Assembly: GCA_037481875.1 (NCBI GenBank)
Contig: JBBFKY010000005.1
Span: 163,934 to 227,933, forward strand
DNA: 64,000 bases
Direction of reading: 5' to 3'
From: Desulfosoma sp.
Lineage (GTDB): Bacteria > Desulfobacterota > Syntrophobacteria > Syntrophobacterales > DSM-9756
Shown: piece by piece, positions 44,168 through 52,785 of the stretch
Numbering within the stretch: position 1 is the stretch's first letter
Layout: every line of letters starts with the position of its first letter
The notes under the pieces: model-generated
Told to the model about the DNA's origin: nothing
Seen by the model: only the letters and a program-made list of their open reading frames with translations
Databases searched by the model: none
Position numbers and translations under genes: made by a program

Positions 44168-45457
44168 ATGGCACAAGATCTCAAGAAAATGTACCGCACC
44201 GTGATGGATGATCATTTTCCGGAAGAACTTTGTATTCGTTTTGGACATCAGGAACTGCTGTACCGAAAAAGGACATGGAAATTTCCCGACGAAAAAACAG
44301 GGGAACTCATCGAAAAGGGTCTTCGTTATGGAGAAAACCCCGGTCAGGAAGCGGCACTCTACGAGCTTGTTTCAGGAAACCTAACCTTGGGAGACTGTCA
44401 CTTTATTGAGCCAGGTCGAGGGCTTGTGAGCGCCATAACCGAAGAGGATATGGTGCAGGCGGGAAAACATCCGGGAAAGATCAACCTTACGGATCTGGAT
44501 AACGGGCTGAATATCATCAAATATCTCATGGATCGCCCCTGCGCCGTCATCCTTAAGCATAATAACCCCTGCGGCGTCGCGCACGGGGAAATTTTAGCGG
44601 AAGCGTATTATCGAGCCAATCGAGCGGATCGCATTGCGGCTTTTGGAGGATGTCTGGTTTTGAATCGAAGTCTCGATAAGGATACCGCGGAATTGGCGGC
44701 TCAAAATTACCTGGAGGTTCTGGCGGCTCCGGATTTTGAAGAAGGCGCTTTGGATATTGTCAAAAAGCGGGCGAATCTTCGAATTATTCAAGTGCGACGG
44801 ATGGATCGGCTGGAAGAATATCGAAACTTGCGTTTTGTGGATTTTAAATCGCTCATGGATGGCGGTCTCATCGTGCAACAATCCCAACTATGCGCCGTCA
44901 AAGGTCCCCAAGATCTCAAACTGGCCGAAACGATCCATGAAGGCAAAACCTACCGGATTCAACGGGCTCCCACGGATAAAGAAATGCAGGATCTTCTTTT
45001 CGGGTGGTATGTGGAACAAGGGGTGACCTCCAATTCCGTTCTTTATGTGAAGGATCTGTGCACGGTGGCTATCGGCACGGGAGAACAGGACCGAGTGGGA
45101 GTTGCGGAACTGGCCGTCTATAAGGCTTACCGCAACTACGGCGATGCGCTCTGCTTTGAAAAATACGGCATCTCCTACAAGGAACTGGAACGCGCCGTGG
45201 AAACAGGACAAAGGCCTCGAAAGGACCGTGAAGAAATCGATGCGGCGGTTCGTGAAGTGAAAGCGGGCCTGGTAGGATCCACCATGGTCTCCGACGCCTT
45301 TTTCCCGTTTCGAGACGGCGTGGATGTGGGGCTTCGCCAAGGGGTCACCGCAGTGGTCCAACCCGGTGGATCTCTGAGAGACTGGGAAGTCATTGAAGCC
45401 TGCAATGAAGCGGGAGCCACCATGGTGTTCACGGGGCAACGAGCTTTTAAGCACTAG
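44168..45457 (+). CDS. Stand-alone AICAR transformylase (PurH C-terminal type)
   Basis: This enzyme formylates AICAR to FAICAR, the penultimate step of IMP synthesis. The 429-residue protein matches the transformylase half of PurH, including the conserved ILKHNNPCGVA and AAFGGCLVLNR, and ends TMVFTGQRAFKH. It lacks the N-terminal IMP cyclohydrolase (MGS-like) half found in fused PurH of about 520 residues. The cyclohydrolase is thus expected elsewhere or as a different enzyme such as PurO. The start at ATG 44168 follows GAAGGAG seven bases away; the frame continues 12 codons upstream without support. Confidence 0.88.
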   Translation: MAQDLKKMYRTVMDDHFPEELCIRFGHQELLYRKRTWKFPDEKTGELIEKGLRYGENPGQEAALYELVSGNLTLGDCHFIEPGRGLVSAITEEDMVQAGKHPGKINLTDLDNGLNIIKYLMDRPCAVILKHNNPCGVAHGEILAEAYYRANRADRIAAFGGCLVLNRSLDKDTAELAAQNYLEVLAAPDFEEGALDIVKKRANLRIIQVRRMDRLEEYRNLRFVDFKSLMDGGLIVQQSQLCAVKGPQDLKLAETIHEGKTYRIQRAPTDKEMQDLLFGWYVEQGVTSNSVLYVKDLCTVAIGTGEQDRVGVAELAVYKAYRNYGDALCFEKYGISYKELERAVETGQRPRKDREEIDAAVREVKAGLVGSTMVSDAFFPFRDGVDVGLRQGVTAVVQPGGSLRDWEVIEACNEAGATMVFTGQRAFKH

Positions 45458-45524
45458 CAGTTTTGCCGAGAACGTGGAACGAGTCAGGCCAGACCAGGCC
45501 CAAAACTTTTGTTTACCTGGGTGC

Positions 45525-45780
45525 GCGGGCATCCCGCCCGCATCATGAGTGGGCCGTCCCGAACATGAGCGTGCTGGGAATCGAGCTTTCAGGAAAACCA
45601 TGGCCTTTTTTTTCCGGCCAAGCCTGGATGTTTCTGCCGCTACCGCATCTGTGGGGGTGGACCTGAGTATCCGCCCTAAACGATTGGCATGCCTGAACGG
45701 CCTGGGGGCGGACACATGGGTTCGCCCCGACGTGGGTGACCGAGAATTTTTCCTTGGGTGCGGGGCATCCCACACACATA
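45525..45780. repeat. Cluster of GC-rich palindromes in a 506-base gap
   Basis: The gap from 45458 to 45963 holds no supported gene. Palindromes include GCGGGC (45525-45530) with GCCCGC (45536-45541), GGGTGGA with TCCGCCC near 45655-45680 (one G-U pair), and GGGGCG with CGCCCC around 45706-45726. Similar elements occur at 7.9, 26.4, 50.7 and 54.4 kb. The gap separates the converging purH-type and ubiX genes, so bidirectional termination is possible. Confidence 0.65.
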
Positions 45781-45963
45781 CACGGCAGGTCAGAGGCTCC
45801 AGCTCCCACGAAAACAAAGGTCTTGCAGTTTCGGGGCGACGGTGAGCCTCACCCCTAGGGGTCTGGGAGTAGGTTTATTCCTGATGGTGCAAGTCAGCGG
45901 CCCGCTCCCTTCACGGCTGGGACATCGATGATTCCAGGAGAAAGGCTGTTTTCAGACAACTGC

Positions 45964-46530
45964 TTAGAGGCCCTGCCAAGCGGGTACGAGGTCCTGAGGG
46001 ACACCCAAGTGGTCCAGGATACGGGCGACGATAAAGTCTAGAAGATCCTTCACACTTTGCGGATGGTGGTAAAAACCTGGAGCCGGAGGCAGTACAAGAC
46101 CGCCCGCTTCAGTTATCGCCATCATGTTTTTCAGGTGCACAAGACTGAGCGGGGTTTCTCGAGGCACCACAATAAGCGGCCTTCTTTCCTTGAGACACAC
46201 GTCGGCCGCCCGATGAATGAGGTTATTGGCCAAACCGTTGGCGATGGCGGCTAGAGTCCCCATGGTGCAGGGGACAATCACCATGCCTTGCGTGCGAAAG
46301 GAGCCGCTGGCGATAGGGGCACTGAAGTCTTCTTCACCATAAAGAGGCACTCCGTCCGGCAGGTCCTCTTCAAGATTTCTCCCCGTTTCCAAATGATAAA
46401 CAAGCCTTCCGGCCGAAGAGGCCACCACATGGGCCGAAACACCTCGCTGGGCAAAAAATTGAAATAACCTTTGCGCATAGGGTGCTCCACTGGCGCCCGT
46501 GACCGCCACAATGACCGGAAGAGAGCTCAT
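45964..46530 (-). CDS. ubiX: UbiX-type flavin prenyltransferase
   Basis: UbiX makes prenylated FMN, the cofactor of UbiD-family decarboxylases. The 188-residue protein opens with the flavin-binding motif VAVTGASGAPYA, and has VIVPCTMGTLAAIANGLA and VPRETPLSLVHLKNM, all typical of UbiX/Pad1. Its start overlaps the upstream aldolase stop by four bases (ATGA). In the futalosine pathway, a UbiD-like decarboxylase acts late, so this UbiX is probably its cofactor supplier. No ubiD is present in the window. Confidence 0.93.
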   Translation of the reverse strand: MSSLPVIVAVTGASGAPYAQRLFQFFAQRGVSAHVVASSAGRLVYHLETGRNLEEDLPDGVPLYGEEDFSAPIASGSFRTQGMVIVPCTMGTLAAIANGLANNLIHRAADVCLKERRPLIVVPRETPLSLVHLKNMMAITEAGGLVLPPAPGFYHHPQSVKDLLDFIVARILDHLGVPQDLVPAWQGL

Positions 46531-47312
46531 GGGCTCCAGACCTCCTCCACTGTTCGTCCTTCATGGACCAAAGCGACAATGGCCGCTAAGAAACGTTCCG
46601 GGGTCGCGTGCTGAAAAACATTGCGGCCCACCGCCACACCTGCAAGGCCGGCTTGTAGTCCCTGCTGAATTTTTGTCAGAAAAGCTCTTTCATCGGCTTC
46701 TTTGCTGCCACCGGCCATGACCACCGGCACAGGAACACTGTTCACGATGTGTTCCAGGCTTTCTTCATGCTGCGGCGCCGGTATCTTGATGATATCCGCC
46801 CCCAGTTCGGCGGCCACCCGTGCCGCATGCATCACGGCTTCATCAGGCAGCGGTTTCGGGGCGTGGGCTCCTCGCACATAAATCATCACCAAAAAAGGCA
46901 GGTTCCACAGGGCACAGGCCTCTCCCACATGTCCAAGGTCTCTGAGCATGTGAGGTTCGGCATCATCTCCCAAATTCACGTGAACCGAAACCCCGTCCGC
47001 TCCTCGACGAATGGCTTCTTCCACAGACCCAACCAAAACCTTTTGATGAAAAGCGGGACCAAGCTGGGTACTGGCCGAAAGATGCATGAAAATGCCGGGA
47101 AGAGGCCCAGGGATTTGTTCCAGATACGTCATCATGCCTTTATGCAGCACGAGCCCATCCGCCCCCGAGGCAATGCCGTAGCGAATCACGTATTTCATGC
47201 GCTCAAGGCCGCGTATGGGGCCGCAACTGACGCCGTGATCCAAAGGAAACAGCACCAGACGACCGTCTTCTCTGGAAAAAAAACGTCGCAACCTTAAATG
47301 CTTACCGCCCAT
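46527..47312 (-). CDS. Class I aldolase-like protein (ADH synthase / DeoC-FbaB superfamily)
   Basis: A TIM-barrel aldolase similar to 2-amino-3,7-dideoxy-D-threo-hept-6-ulosonate (ADH) synthase, the first step of the archaeal-type route to dehydroquinate, and to archaeal FbaB. The 261-residue protein has VLFPLDHGVSCGP near the N-terminus, GADGVSVHVNLGD, and GADIIKIPAP, which carries the expected Schiff-base lysine, then VMAGGSK. Chorismate feeds the neighbouring mqnA, so a link to aromatic precursor supply is attractive, but the exact reaction is not set by sequence. The start at ATG 47312 follows GGAGAAGG and overlaps mqnA by 19 bases. Confidence 0.7.
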   Translation of the reverse strand: MGGKHLRLRRFFSREDGRLVLFPLDHGVSCGPIRGLERMKYVIRYGIASGADGLVLHKGMMTYLEQIPGPLPGIFMHLSASTQLGPAFHQKVLVGSVEEAIRRGADGVSVHVNLGDDAEPHMLRDLGHVGEACALWNLPFLVMIYVRGAHAPKPLPDEAVMHAARVAAELGADIIKIPAPQHEESLEHIVNSVPVPVVMAGGSKEADERAFLTKIQQGLQAGLAGVAVGRNVFQHATPERFLAAIVALVHEGRTVEEVWSP

Positions 47313-48214
47313 TGTTTGCCTTCTCCTGCAAAAGGTTCCCCTCCCGTGGTCTCCTCTCTTACGTCGCTTTCGGCCCAAAAATCCAATGGGGGACAGGCAG
47401 GAATATCGCCGACGTCCACCATGAAACGGTAAAAAAGCCTCAAACCTTCTAAGGCCCTTTCATGAAGGTCAAAAATGAAAGTTTTGTAATATCGCTGCAA
47501 ACCCACGAGATCCAAAATACCCAAGCGGCTGGCTTCTTGACACAAAACATCCAGATGCTGAAGTCCCCACGACTTGGATGCCCATAAAGATCGCACCGCC
47601 TCGCGGACCAGGGCCGGCTCTCGAGCCGCCACATCCCGGCGCACCACCCACAGGGCAAACACAAAGGGATGCCCCGTCCAGCCATGCCACACTTCCGCCA
47701 GATCATAGCGAAAAGGATAGTTCGCATGACCGCGCCACACCAGGGCTTCGTCACCGATGGCCAAAAAGGCCGTCGGTGACGATCCGTTGGCCAAAGCGTC
47801 AGCCAGAGCTCCACGATGGTAGCGTACATTTTTAAGGTTCCAGAATATTTCCACGAGGATCTTCAGCAGCACAACGGAAGTGTCCGAATGCCGAGTTAAA
47901 AGAATATCTTCACCTTCAAGGGATTCCAAAGGCTTTTGGCTTAACAACAACACACTATGGACCGGCCCGGCACAGGCGATGGCCAAGCCGGGGACAATCT
48001 TGAACAACTGCGGATGCCGAGCATACATAACCGAAGAAACAGCACTGAGATCCAACTCTCCGCGACACACCATGGCGTTCAGTTCCGATGGACAATGGGC
48101 CGAGATGTGACACGGATTGGGAACCAGACGCTGTTCCATAGCGTAATAGACCGGCCAAACATTCAAGTAATCGATTTTTCCGAGCTTCAGTGTGAGGTGG
48201 TGTCCGCGACCCAT
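47294..48214 (-). CDS. mqnA: Chorismate dehydratase (MqnA)
   Basis: MqnA dehydrates chorismate to 3-enolpyruvylbenzoate, the first step of futalosine-type menaquinone synthesis. The 306-residue periplasmic-binding-protein-like fold contains LGKIDYLNVWPVYYAME near the start, CPSELNAMVCRGELDLSAVSSVMYA, and HPFVFALWVVR. The length is somewhat longer than the typical 270-290, and the C-terminal 20 residues look dispensable. ATG 48214 overlaps the upstream deaminase by 28 bases. It belongs to the cluster mqnE-mqnC-deaminase-mqnA. Confidence 0.92.
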   Translation of the reverse strand: MGRGHHLTLKLGKIDYLNVWPVYYAMEQRLVPNPCHISAHCPSELNAMVCRGELDLSAVSSVMYARHPQLFKIVPGLAIACAGPVHSVLLLSQKPLESLEGEDILLTRHSDTSVVLLKILVEIFWNLKNVRYHRGALADALANGSSPTAFLAIGDEALVWRGHANYPFRYDLAEVWHGWTGHPFVFALWVVRRDVAAREPALVREAVRSLWASKSWGLQHLDVLCQEASRLGILDLVGLQRYYKTFIFDLHERALEGLRLFYRFMVDVGDIPACPPLDFWAESDVREETTGGEPFAGEGKQWAVSI

Positions 48215-49416
48215 ACCATAGACCCCTGCGCCGCATGGCGAATGATTCTTTCGGCCAGATCGTTTTCCGTGGAAAAAGAACCCGAAACGGAAACGGCCAA
48301 GAAAGGCGTTTTGGCCCCAGGACCCAAATGTCCGAAAAATGGATGGAGACCAAGGGCCTGAGCCCCTATGGACGTGACCATACGTAACACCGTCGCCGGC
48401 GTGATGCCCGGCATGCCATCCAAGACAGCGGTTGCTTCACGAAACAGATTCAGGTCTTCATTACTGGCCAGGCTGTCCGTTCCCAAAGCACAGCGAATCC
48501 CTCTTTGAAGGGCCGCTTCGATGCGGGGAATCGTTCCTTCGATCCACGCATTGCTTCGCGGACAAAAGCACACGGCGGCCCCACAGCGCGCCACCACGTT
48601 CCAATCCTCTTCGTTCACATGCACCATGTGGACCAAAAGGGTCTGAGCGTCCAAAACACCCAAGGTCTGCAGGGTTTTCACCGGGGATGTTCCCGAAGGA
48701 CGCCAGGAGGCATCCCAACGCCCCAAGGACTGCAACAGATCGCGGCAAAAGCCCGTGCCGTCTCGAACAAAGTGCACCTCGTCGGAATGCTCGGCTGCAT
48801 GGATGGAAAAAAGCAACCCTCTGGAACGGCTCCAGGCTTTGGCTTGGGCGATAACTTTCCAAGATGTTGCATAGAGGGAATGCGCTGCCAGAAACGTGTA
48901 TGGCTTGTGGGTTATGGCCTCTGGAGAAAAGAGTTCATGAAGATTCTGACAATGAAATCCCAATAACTCCACGAATCGATGTTCATGGGGAATTTTTGAA
49001 GGTTCCGGAAATGACTCCACAGGCGGATTCATAACGTTGGCAAAGCACCGCGTGCCGGACTGAAAGGCCTGTAGGGATCCCGTTTTGTGTGCATCCCGTC
49101 GTTTAGAAGGACTCAGGTTTTCTTTGGCCTGAAACACGGATACAAGCCATTGAGGAAATCCCATGGGCTGTGAAGGTCTGGAAAGAGAAAGAAGACTGAA
49201 GTCCAAATGCGTATGGGCGTTCACAGCTCCGGGAACAAGGGCGGCCTCCTCATGATCCCACAAACGCACCGAAGCGTTCCCGAATTTTTTGCGCATGTCC
49301 TGAGCCCGGCCGGATTCCAGGATTCGGTCGTGACTCACCACCACGGCCCCGTCGGCCACGGGCGGTCCCATACCCACAAAAACCCAAGGCGCTCGATGGA
49401 TCTCCACGCCTTTCAT
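48187..49416 (-). CDS. Aminofutalosine deaminase-type amidohydrolase
   Basis: An amidohydrolase of the deaminase group, most likely acting on 6-amino-6-deoxyfutalosine to give futalosine in the menaquinone route. The 409-residue protein has the metal site VNAHTHLDFSLL, SIHAAEHSDEVHF, VHMVHVNEEDW, and LGTDSLASNEDLN, which fit the cytosine-/atrazine-type deaminase pattern. The specific role is inferred from lying between mqnC and mqnA. The start ATG 49416 follows AAAGGA, nine bases after mqnC. Confidence 0.82.
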   Translation of the reverse strand: MKGVEIHRAPWVFVGMGPPVADGAVVVSHDRILESGRAQDMRKKFGNASVRLWDHEEAALVPGAVNAHTHLDFSLLSLSRPSQPMGFPQWLVSVFQAKENLSPSKRRDAHKTGSLQAFQSGTRCFANVMNPPVESFPEPSKIPHEHRFVELLGFHCQNLHELFSPEAITHKPYTFLAAHSLYATSWKVIAQAKAWSRSRGLLFSIHAAEHSDEVHFVRDGTGFCRDLLQSLGRWDASWRPSGTSPVKTLQTLGVLDAQTLLVHMVHVNEEDWNVVARCGAAVCFCPRSNAWIEGTIPRIEAALQRGIRCALGTDSLASNEDLNLFREATAVLDGMPGITPATVLRMVTSIGAQALGLHPFFGHLGPGAKTPFLAVSVSGSFSTENDLAERIIRHAAQGSMVWVADTTSH

Positions 49417-49425
49417 GCCATTCCT

Positions 49426-50526
49426 TTAGGTTCCTTCGATCCATTCATAAGCCATGGTCCGCTGCTTGGGCACAAAACCGGCGTCACAAATGAGCCGACG
49501 GATTTCTTCCACGGAGAGACGAAAATGAACCCCTGCAGCCGCCACTACGTTTTCTTCAATCATGGTGGAGCCGAAATCGTTGGCACCGAAAAAGAGCGCC
49601 GCCTGAGCCACCTTTGGACCCATGGTGACCCAAGAGGCTTGCAGGTTATCGAAGTTGTCCAGGACCAAACGAGACAGGGCCAGCAAACGCAGATAGCTCA
49701 CCGCCGTTTCCGGCCGCTTGGAAATGGATGTGTTGCCAGGTTGAAAAGTCCATGGAATAAAAGCCGTAAAACCTCCCGTTCGATCCTGCAGGTCGCGAAG
49801 CGCAAAAAGATGGCTTAACCGGTCCTCCAGGGATTCTTCATGACCGAACATCATGGTCGCCGTTGTGCGTAATCCCTGGCGATGCGCCTCTTCCATCACC
49901 GCCAGCCATTCTTCTGCGGAACATTTGTTGGGAGACACCCGGCGACGCACCTCATCCACAAGAATTTCCGCCCCTCCTCCGGGAATGGAATCCAATCCGG
50001 CGCTTTTCAGCCGAGCAATCACCGTGGCCACATCGATTCGTTCGCGCTTGGCAAAAAAGACAATTTCCGGCGGGGAAAAAGCATGAAGATGAACCGGATA
50101 CCTTTCCTTGATGAAGCGCAGCATGTCTTCATAGAAACTCAAAGGAAGATCCGGGTGATGCCCCCCTTGAAGAAGAATCTGAGTCCCTCCTAAAGCCAAA
50201 GTTTCCTCAATTTTCTTAGCAAGGAGGTCTCTTCCCAGAACGTAGCCTTCAGGGTGGCCTGGAGGCCGAAAGAAAGCACAGAACCGGCAACCACAAACGC
50301 AAATGTTGGAATAATTGATGTTGCGGTCTACCACATAAGTGACCACATTTTCGGTATGCTTTTTTTGACGGAGGCGATGCGCCGCATGGCCTAGGCGGTG
50401 AAAATCCGCATGAAGATAGATTTCTCGTGCTTCATGGCGGTCCAACCTTCGACCTTCCTCCACAACGCCTTCCAGCAACGCCTCATGCCAGGAGCGCATT
50501 TTGGAACCTTCACCTATGCCCTTCAT
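49426..50526 (-). CDS. mqnC: Cyclic dehypoxanthinylfutalosine synthase (MqnC)
   Basis: A radical SAM enzyme that cyclises dehypoxanthinylfutalosine in menaquinone synthesis. The chain has the motif YSNICVCGCRFCAFFR, containing CxxxCxxC, then LQGGHHPDLPLSFYEDML, GGGAEILVDEVR and FGHEESLEDRLSH. Length is 366 from ATG 50526 (after GAGGTGG) or 357 from ATG 50499 (after GAAGG); both are plausible and I list the longer. It follows mqnE, separated by a 290-base repeat-bearing gap, so separate transcription or processing is possible. The MqnC and MqnE calls are separated by length and motif details and fit the neighbouring genes. Confidence 0.88.
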   Translation of the reverse strand: MKGIGEGSKMRSWHEALLEGVVEEGRRLDRHEAREIYLHADFHRLGHAAHRLRQKKHTENVVTYVVDRNINYSNICVCGCRFCAFFRPPGHPEGYVLGRDLLAKKIEETLALGGTQILLQGGHHPDLPLSFYEDMLRFIKERYPVHLHAFSPPEIVFFAKRERIDVATVIARLKSAGLDSIPGGGAEILVDEVRRRVSPNKCSAEEWLAVMEEAHRQGLRTTATMMFGHEESLEDRLSHLFALRDLQDRTGGFTAFIPWTFQPGNTSISKRPETAVSYLRLLALSRLVLDNFDNLQASWVTMGPKVAQAALFFGANDFGSTMIEENVVAAAGVHFRLSVEEIRRLICDAGFVPKQRTMAYEWIEGT

Positions 50527-50661
50527 CACCACCTCGGAAAAATTCAAAAGCCTTCCTTGCCTTTAAGAAACCTGTGACGTCTGGATCTCCCATGCGACGT
50601 GGCTTTACCATGCCATAAAAAATGTGCCTCATTGAGGACTCGCCCTCATTGTCCTGGAAGC

Positions 50662-50782
50662 GCGGGTCTCCGACCCGCCCAAGACCCGGACCGAACGCCC
50701 GTGGAAAAAGCCGGCTGAAGGCCGGCACTTCCGGCGAATAAGCCGACTTTAGGGTTCCAGGGGCGAGACGCCGTCTTGTCCC
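50662..50782. repeat. Palindromic repeats between mqnC and mqnE
   Basis: Within the 308-base gap (50527-50834), GCGGGTC (50662-50668) pairs with GACCCGC (50672-50678). GGGGCGAGACG (50760-50770) pairs with CGTCTTGTCCC (50772-50782), allowing two G-U pairs. The second resembles a copy at 54436-54458, where both arms change together (GAGGCG with CGCCTC), so the stem is kept. No gene is seen in the gap. Confidence 0.7.
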
Positions 50783-50834
50783 TACGACAAAACGGCAATA
50801 GCACCATCGGCATAACCGGTTCCCAGACGACTTC

Positions 50835-51950
50835 CTAAGCCCCGCAAGACGGCGGGGCCGCAGCTTCTTCAAAAAAGCAATTACGCTCCACGGGATGAAA
50901 ACCAGCCTCGCGAATCAAAAATTCCAGCTCCTCTCTGGTAAGAAAGGATTCGGATTCGGCTCCGGCCATGTGCCCGATTTTTTCTTCCACCACGGTCCCG
51001 TCCAAATCGTCGGCTCCGAAATGAAGGGCCACTTGCGCCTGCTTCACTCCCAACATGACCCAATAGGCTTTGATGTGAGGAATATTGTCCAACATGAGGC
51101 GGGAGACGGCGATGGTTTTCAGTTCATCCACACCCGTCGGGCCTTGAGCATGCGGCACGTCCGTGTTTTTCGCCTGAAAAGGTAAAGGGATGAAGCATAC
51201 GAAGCCTTGTGTTTCATCCTGGAGTCGACGCAAAGCGTCCAGATGCTCCAGGCGTTCCTCAAGGGTTTCCTTATGCCCGAAAAGCATGGTGGCGTTGCTT
51301 TTTATGCCCAATTGGTGAGCTTCCCGCATGACTTGTAGCCAACCCTCGCCACTGAGCTTCTGAGGACACAGAAGGGCGCGCACTCGAGGGCTGAACACTT
51401 CGGCGCCACCGCCGGGTAACATGTCCAGTCCAGCCGCCTTCAAGCGCAAAAGAACATCACGAATGGAAAGGCCTTCCAGGCGGGCAAAATGAGCGATTTC
51501 CACCGCTGTAAAGGCTTTGATGTGCACCTGCGGCCGAACCTGTCGAATGGCCCGCAACATCGCCTCAAAGGTTTCCAGCCGCAGTTCCGGATGACACCCT
51601 CCCACCATGTGCACTTCCGTGATGGGTTCTTGAAGCCGATCTTGAACTTTCTCCACAATATTTGAAACCGTCAGTTCAAAGGCTCCAGCTTCACCCTTAC
51701 GGCGTCGAAAGGCGCAAAACAAGCAGCCGTTGACACAGATATTGGAATAGTTGATGTGCTGGTTGACTACGTAGTAAGTGTTCGTCCCGTGCCGGCGGTG
51801 TCGCACCTCATAGGCCAATCCCCCTACCGCCACCAAATCCGGACATCGAAAAAGTCGAAGCCCGTCTTCAAGGGTCAGCCGTCGGCCTTCCATCACCTTG
51901 TGGTAAATATCCTCAAGACCCAAAGACCTGTAGACCGTTACGGGAAGCAT
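50835..51950 (-). CDS. mqnE: Aminofutalosine synthase (MqnE)
   Basis: A radical SAM enzyme that joins 3-enolpyruvylbenzoate and SAM into aminofutalosine. The 371-residue protein has YSNICVNGCLFCAFRR with CxxxCxxC, VHMVGGCHPELRLETFEAML, GGGAEVFSPRVR and MLFGHKETLEERLEHL. It pairs with the paralogous mqnC. The start at ATG 51950 has AAAGGGA upstream and overlaps the 3' end of the tetR gene by 38 bases, so mqnE is likely co-transcribed with it. The product feeds the deaminase three genes on. Confidence 0.9.
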   Translation of the reverse strand: MLPVTVYRSLGLEDIYHKVMEGRRLTLEDGLRLFRCPDLVAVGGLAYEVRHRRHGTNTYYVVNQHINYSNICVNGCLFCAFRRRKGEAGAFELTVSNIVEKVQDRLQEPITEVHMVGGCHPELRLETFEAMLRAIRQVRPQVHIKAFTAVEIAHFARLEGLSIRDVLLRLKAAGLDMLPGGGAEVFSPRVRALLCPQKLSGEGWLQVMREAHQLGIKSNATMLFGHKETLEERLEHLDALRRLQDETQGFVCFIPLPFQAKNTDVPHAQGPTGVDELKTIAVSRLMLDNIPHIKAYWVMLGVKQAQVALHFGADDLDGTVVEEKIGHMAGAESESFLTREELEFLIREAGFHPVERNCFFEEAAAPPSCGA

Positions 51951-52638
51951 TTTCGGTCCCTTTCGTGTCCAAAGCCGTCTCCTTTGCCATGACCATGCCG
52001 TCACCGGCCAACCCGTTTTTCAATACCTTGATGAATTCGTCGATCAAACGCCCCGTCACTTCCGAGGATCCTTCGTACAAACCCGTACCACCGTCCAGAA
52101 AGGAAACACAATGCGCCTGAAGAAAACGATCCATGACAGCGTCCAGAAAAAAAACCACAAATTCAGGATCCATGTCCGAACGCACTTCGCCTCGAGCCAT
52201 CCCTGCGAGCACAATGGGGCGCAAGTATTCAGCTGAGAAAAACCGCACCCGCTGCAGAAGCTCATCCCGCAAGGGGAAATCTTCCTGAAAGAGCATCTTG
52301 AGGTAGATGCGGTAAACTCGAGGATGCTTTTGAATGAAGTCGACTCCCGCTATGAGGCTTTGGCGAATCCTTTCAAAAAAGTCCTTATCCGCCGTGTTGT
52401 GCTTGACCTGACCCAATCGCTGACGCACTAAAGCTACGGCATGATCAAAGATGAAAAGAAAGAGCCCTTCCTTGTTGCCGAAGTATTGAAAAAGAGAGCC
52501 TTTAGAAATCCCAAGAGATTCTGCCAATCGGTTGAGGCTCGCCTGTCGAAACCCGTGCCGGGAAAATTCTTCCACCGCCGCATCCAGAATCTTTTCCCGT
52601 TTCGAGGTCTTGAGCCTCATGAAACGATCCATGCCCAT
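51913..52638 (-). CDS. TetR-family regulator, likely controlling the menaquinone operon
   Basis: A one-component repressor. The N-terminal helix-turn-helix (residues about 10-58, KREKILDAAVEEFSRHGF to KGSLFQYFGNKE) is followed by a helical ligand-binding domain and a 25-residue tail. The 241-residue protein starts at ATG 52638 after CAGGGG; the frame goes much further upstream with no support. It lies just before mqnE, with its end overlapping. Its own promoter overlaps a perfect palindrome at 52671-52692, so it probably represses itself and the genes behind it. The ligand is unknown; fatty-acid-type or quinone-like molecules are guesses. Confidence 0.85.
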   Translation of the reverse strand: MGMDRFMRLKTSKREKILDAAVEEFSRHGFRQASLNRLAESLGISKGSLFQYFGNKEGLFLFIFDHAVALVRQRLGQVKHNTADKDFFERIRQSLIAGVDFIQKHPRVYRIYLKMLFQEDFPLRDELLQRVRFFSAEYLRPIVLAGMARGEVRSDMDPEFVVFFLDAVMDRFLQAHCVSFLDGGTGLYEGSSEVTGRLIDEFIKVLKNGLAGDGMVMAKETALDTKGTENASRNGLQVFGS

Positions 52639-52670
52639 TTTTCTGCACCCCTGAAAGGACCCCGCATCAG

Positions 52671-52692
52671 AAAGTGACCAGGTGGTCACTTT
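52671..52692. promoter_or_regulatory. Palindromic operator, probable TetR binding site
   Basis: Perfect 10-base arms, AAAGTGACCA (52671-52680) and TGGTCACTTT (52683-52692), flank a 2-base centre. Dyads of this size between divergent genes are typical TetR-family operators. It overlaps the -10 box of the tetR promoter. Confidence 0.8.
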
Positions 52693-52718
52693 TACCCAAG
52701 CTCGGGAAGGCTTGTCAA
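52689..52718 (-). promoter_or_regulatory. Probable promoter of tetR-mqnE
   Basis: On the minus strand, TTGACA (52718-52713) and TAAAAG (52694-52689) are separated by 18 bases. The -10 box overlaps the right arm of the palindromic operator, so a bound repressor would block it. Confidence 0.6.
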
Positions 52719-52785
52719 CCAATCCCTTGCCACCAGGAAGGGGCCGCGGTAATAGAGCAGGGAAAACCACATGAGGAGGTGAGCC

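Noticed and set aside
44888..45817. 309-codon minus-strand frame opposite the AICAR transformylase and repeat gap
   Set aside because: It overlaps a conserved gene in antisense and runs into palindromic repeats.
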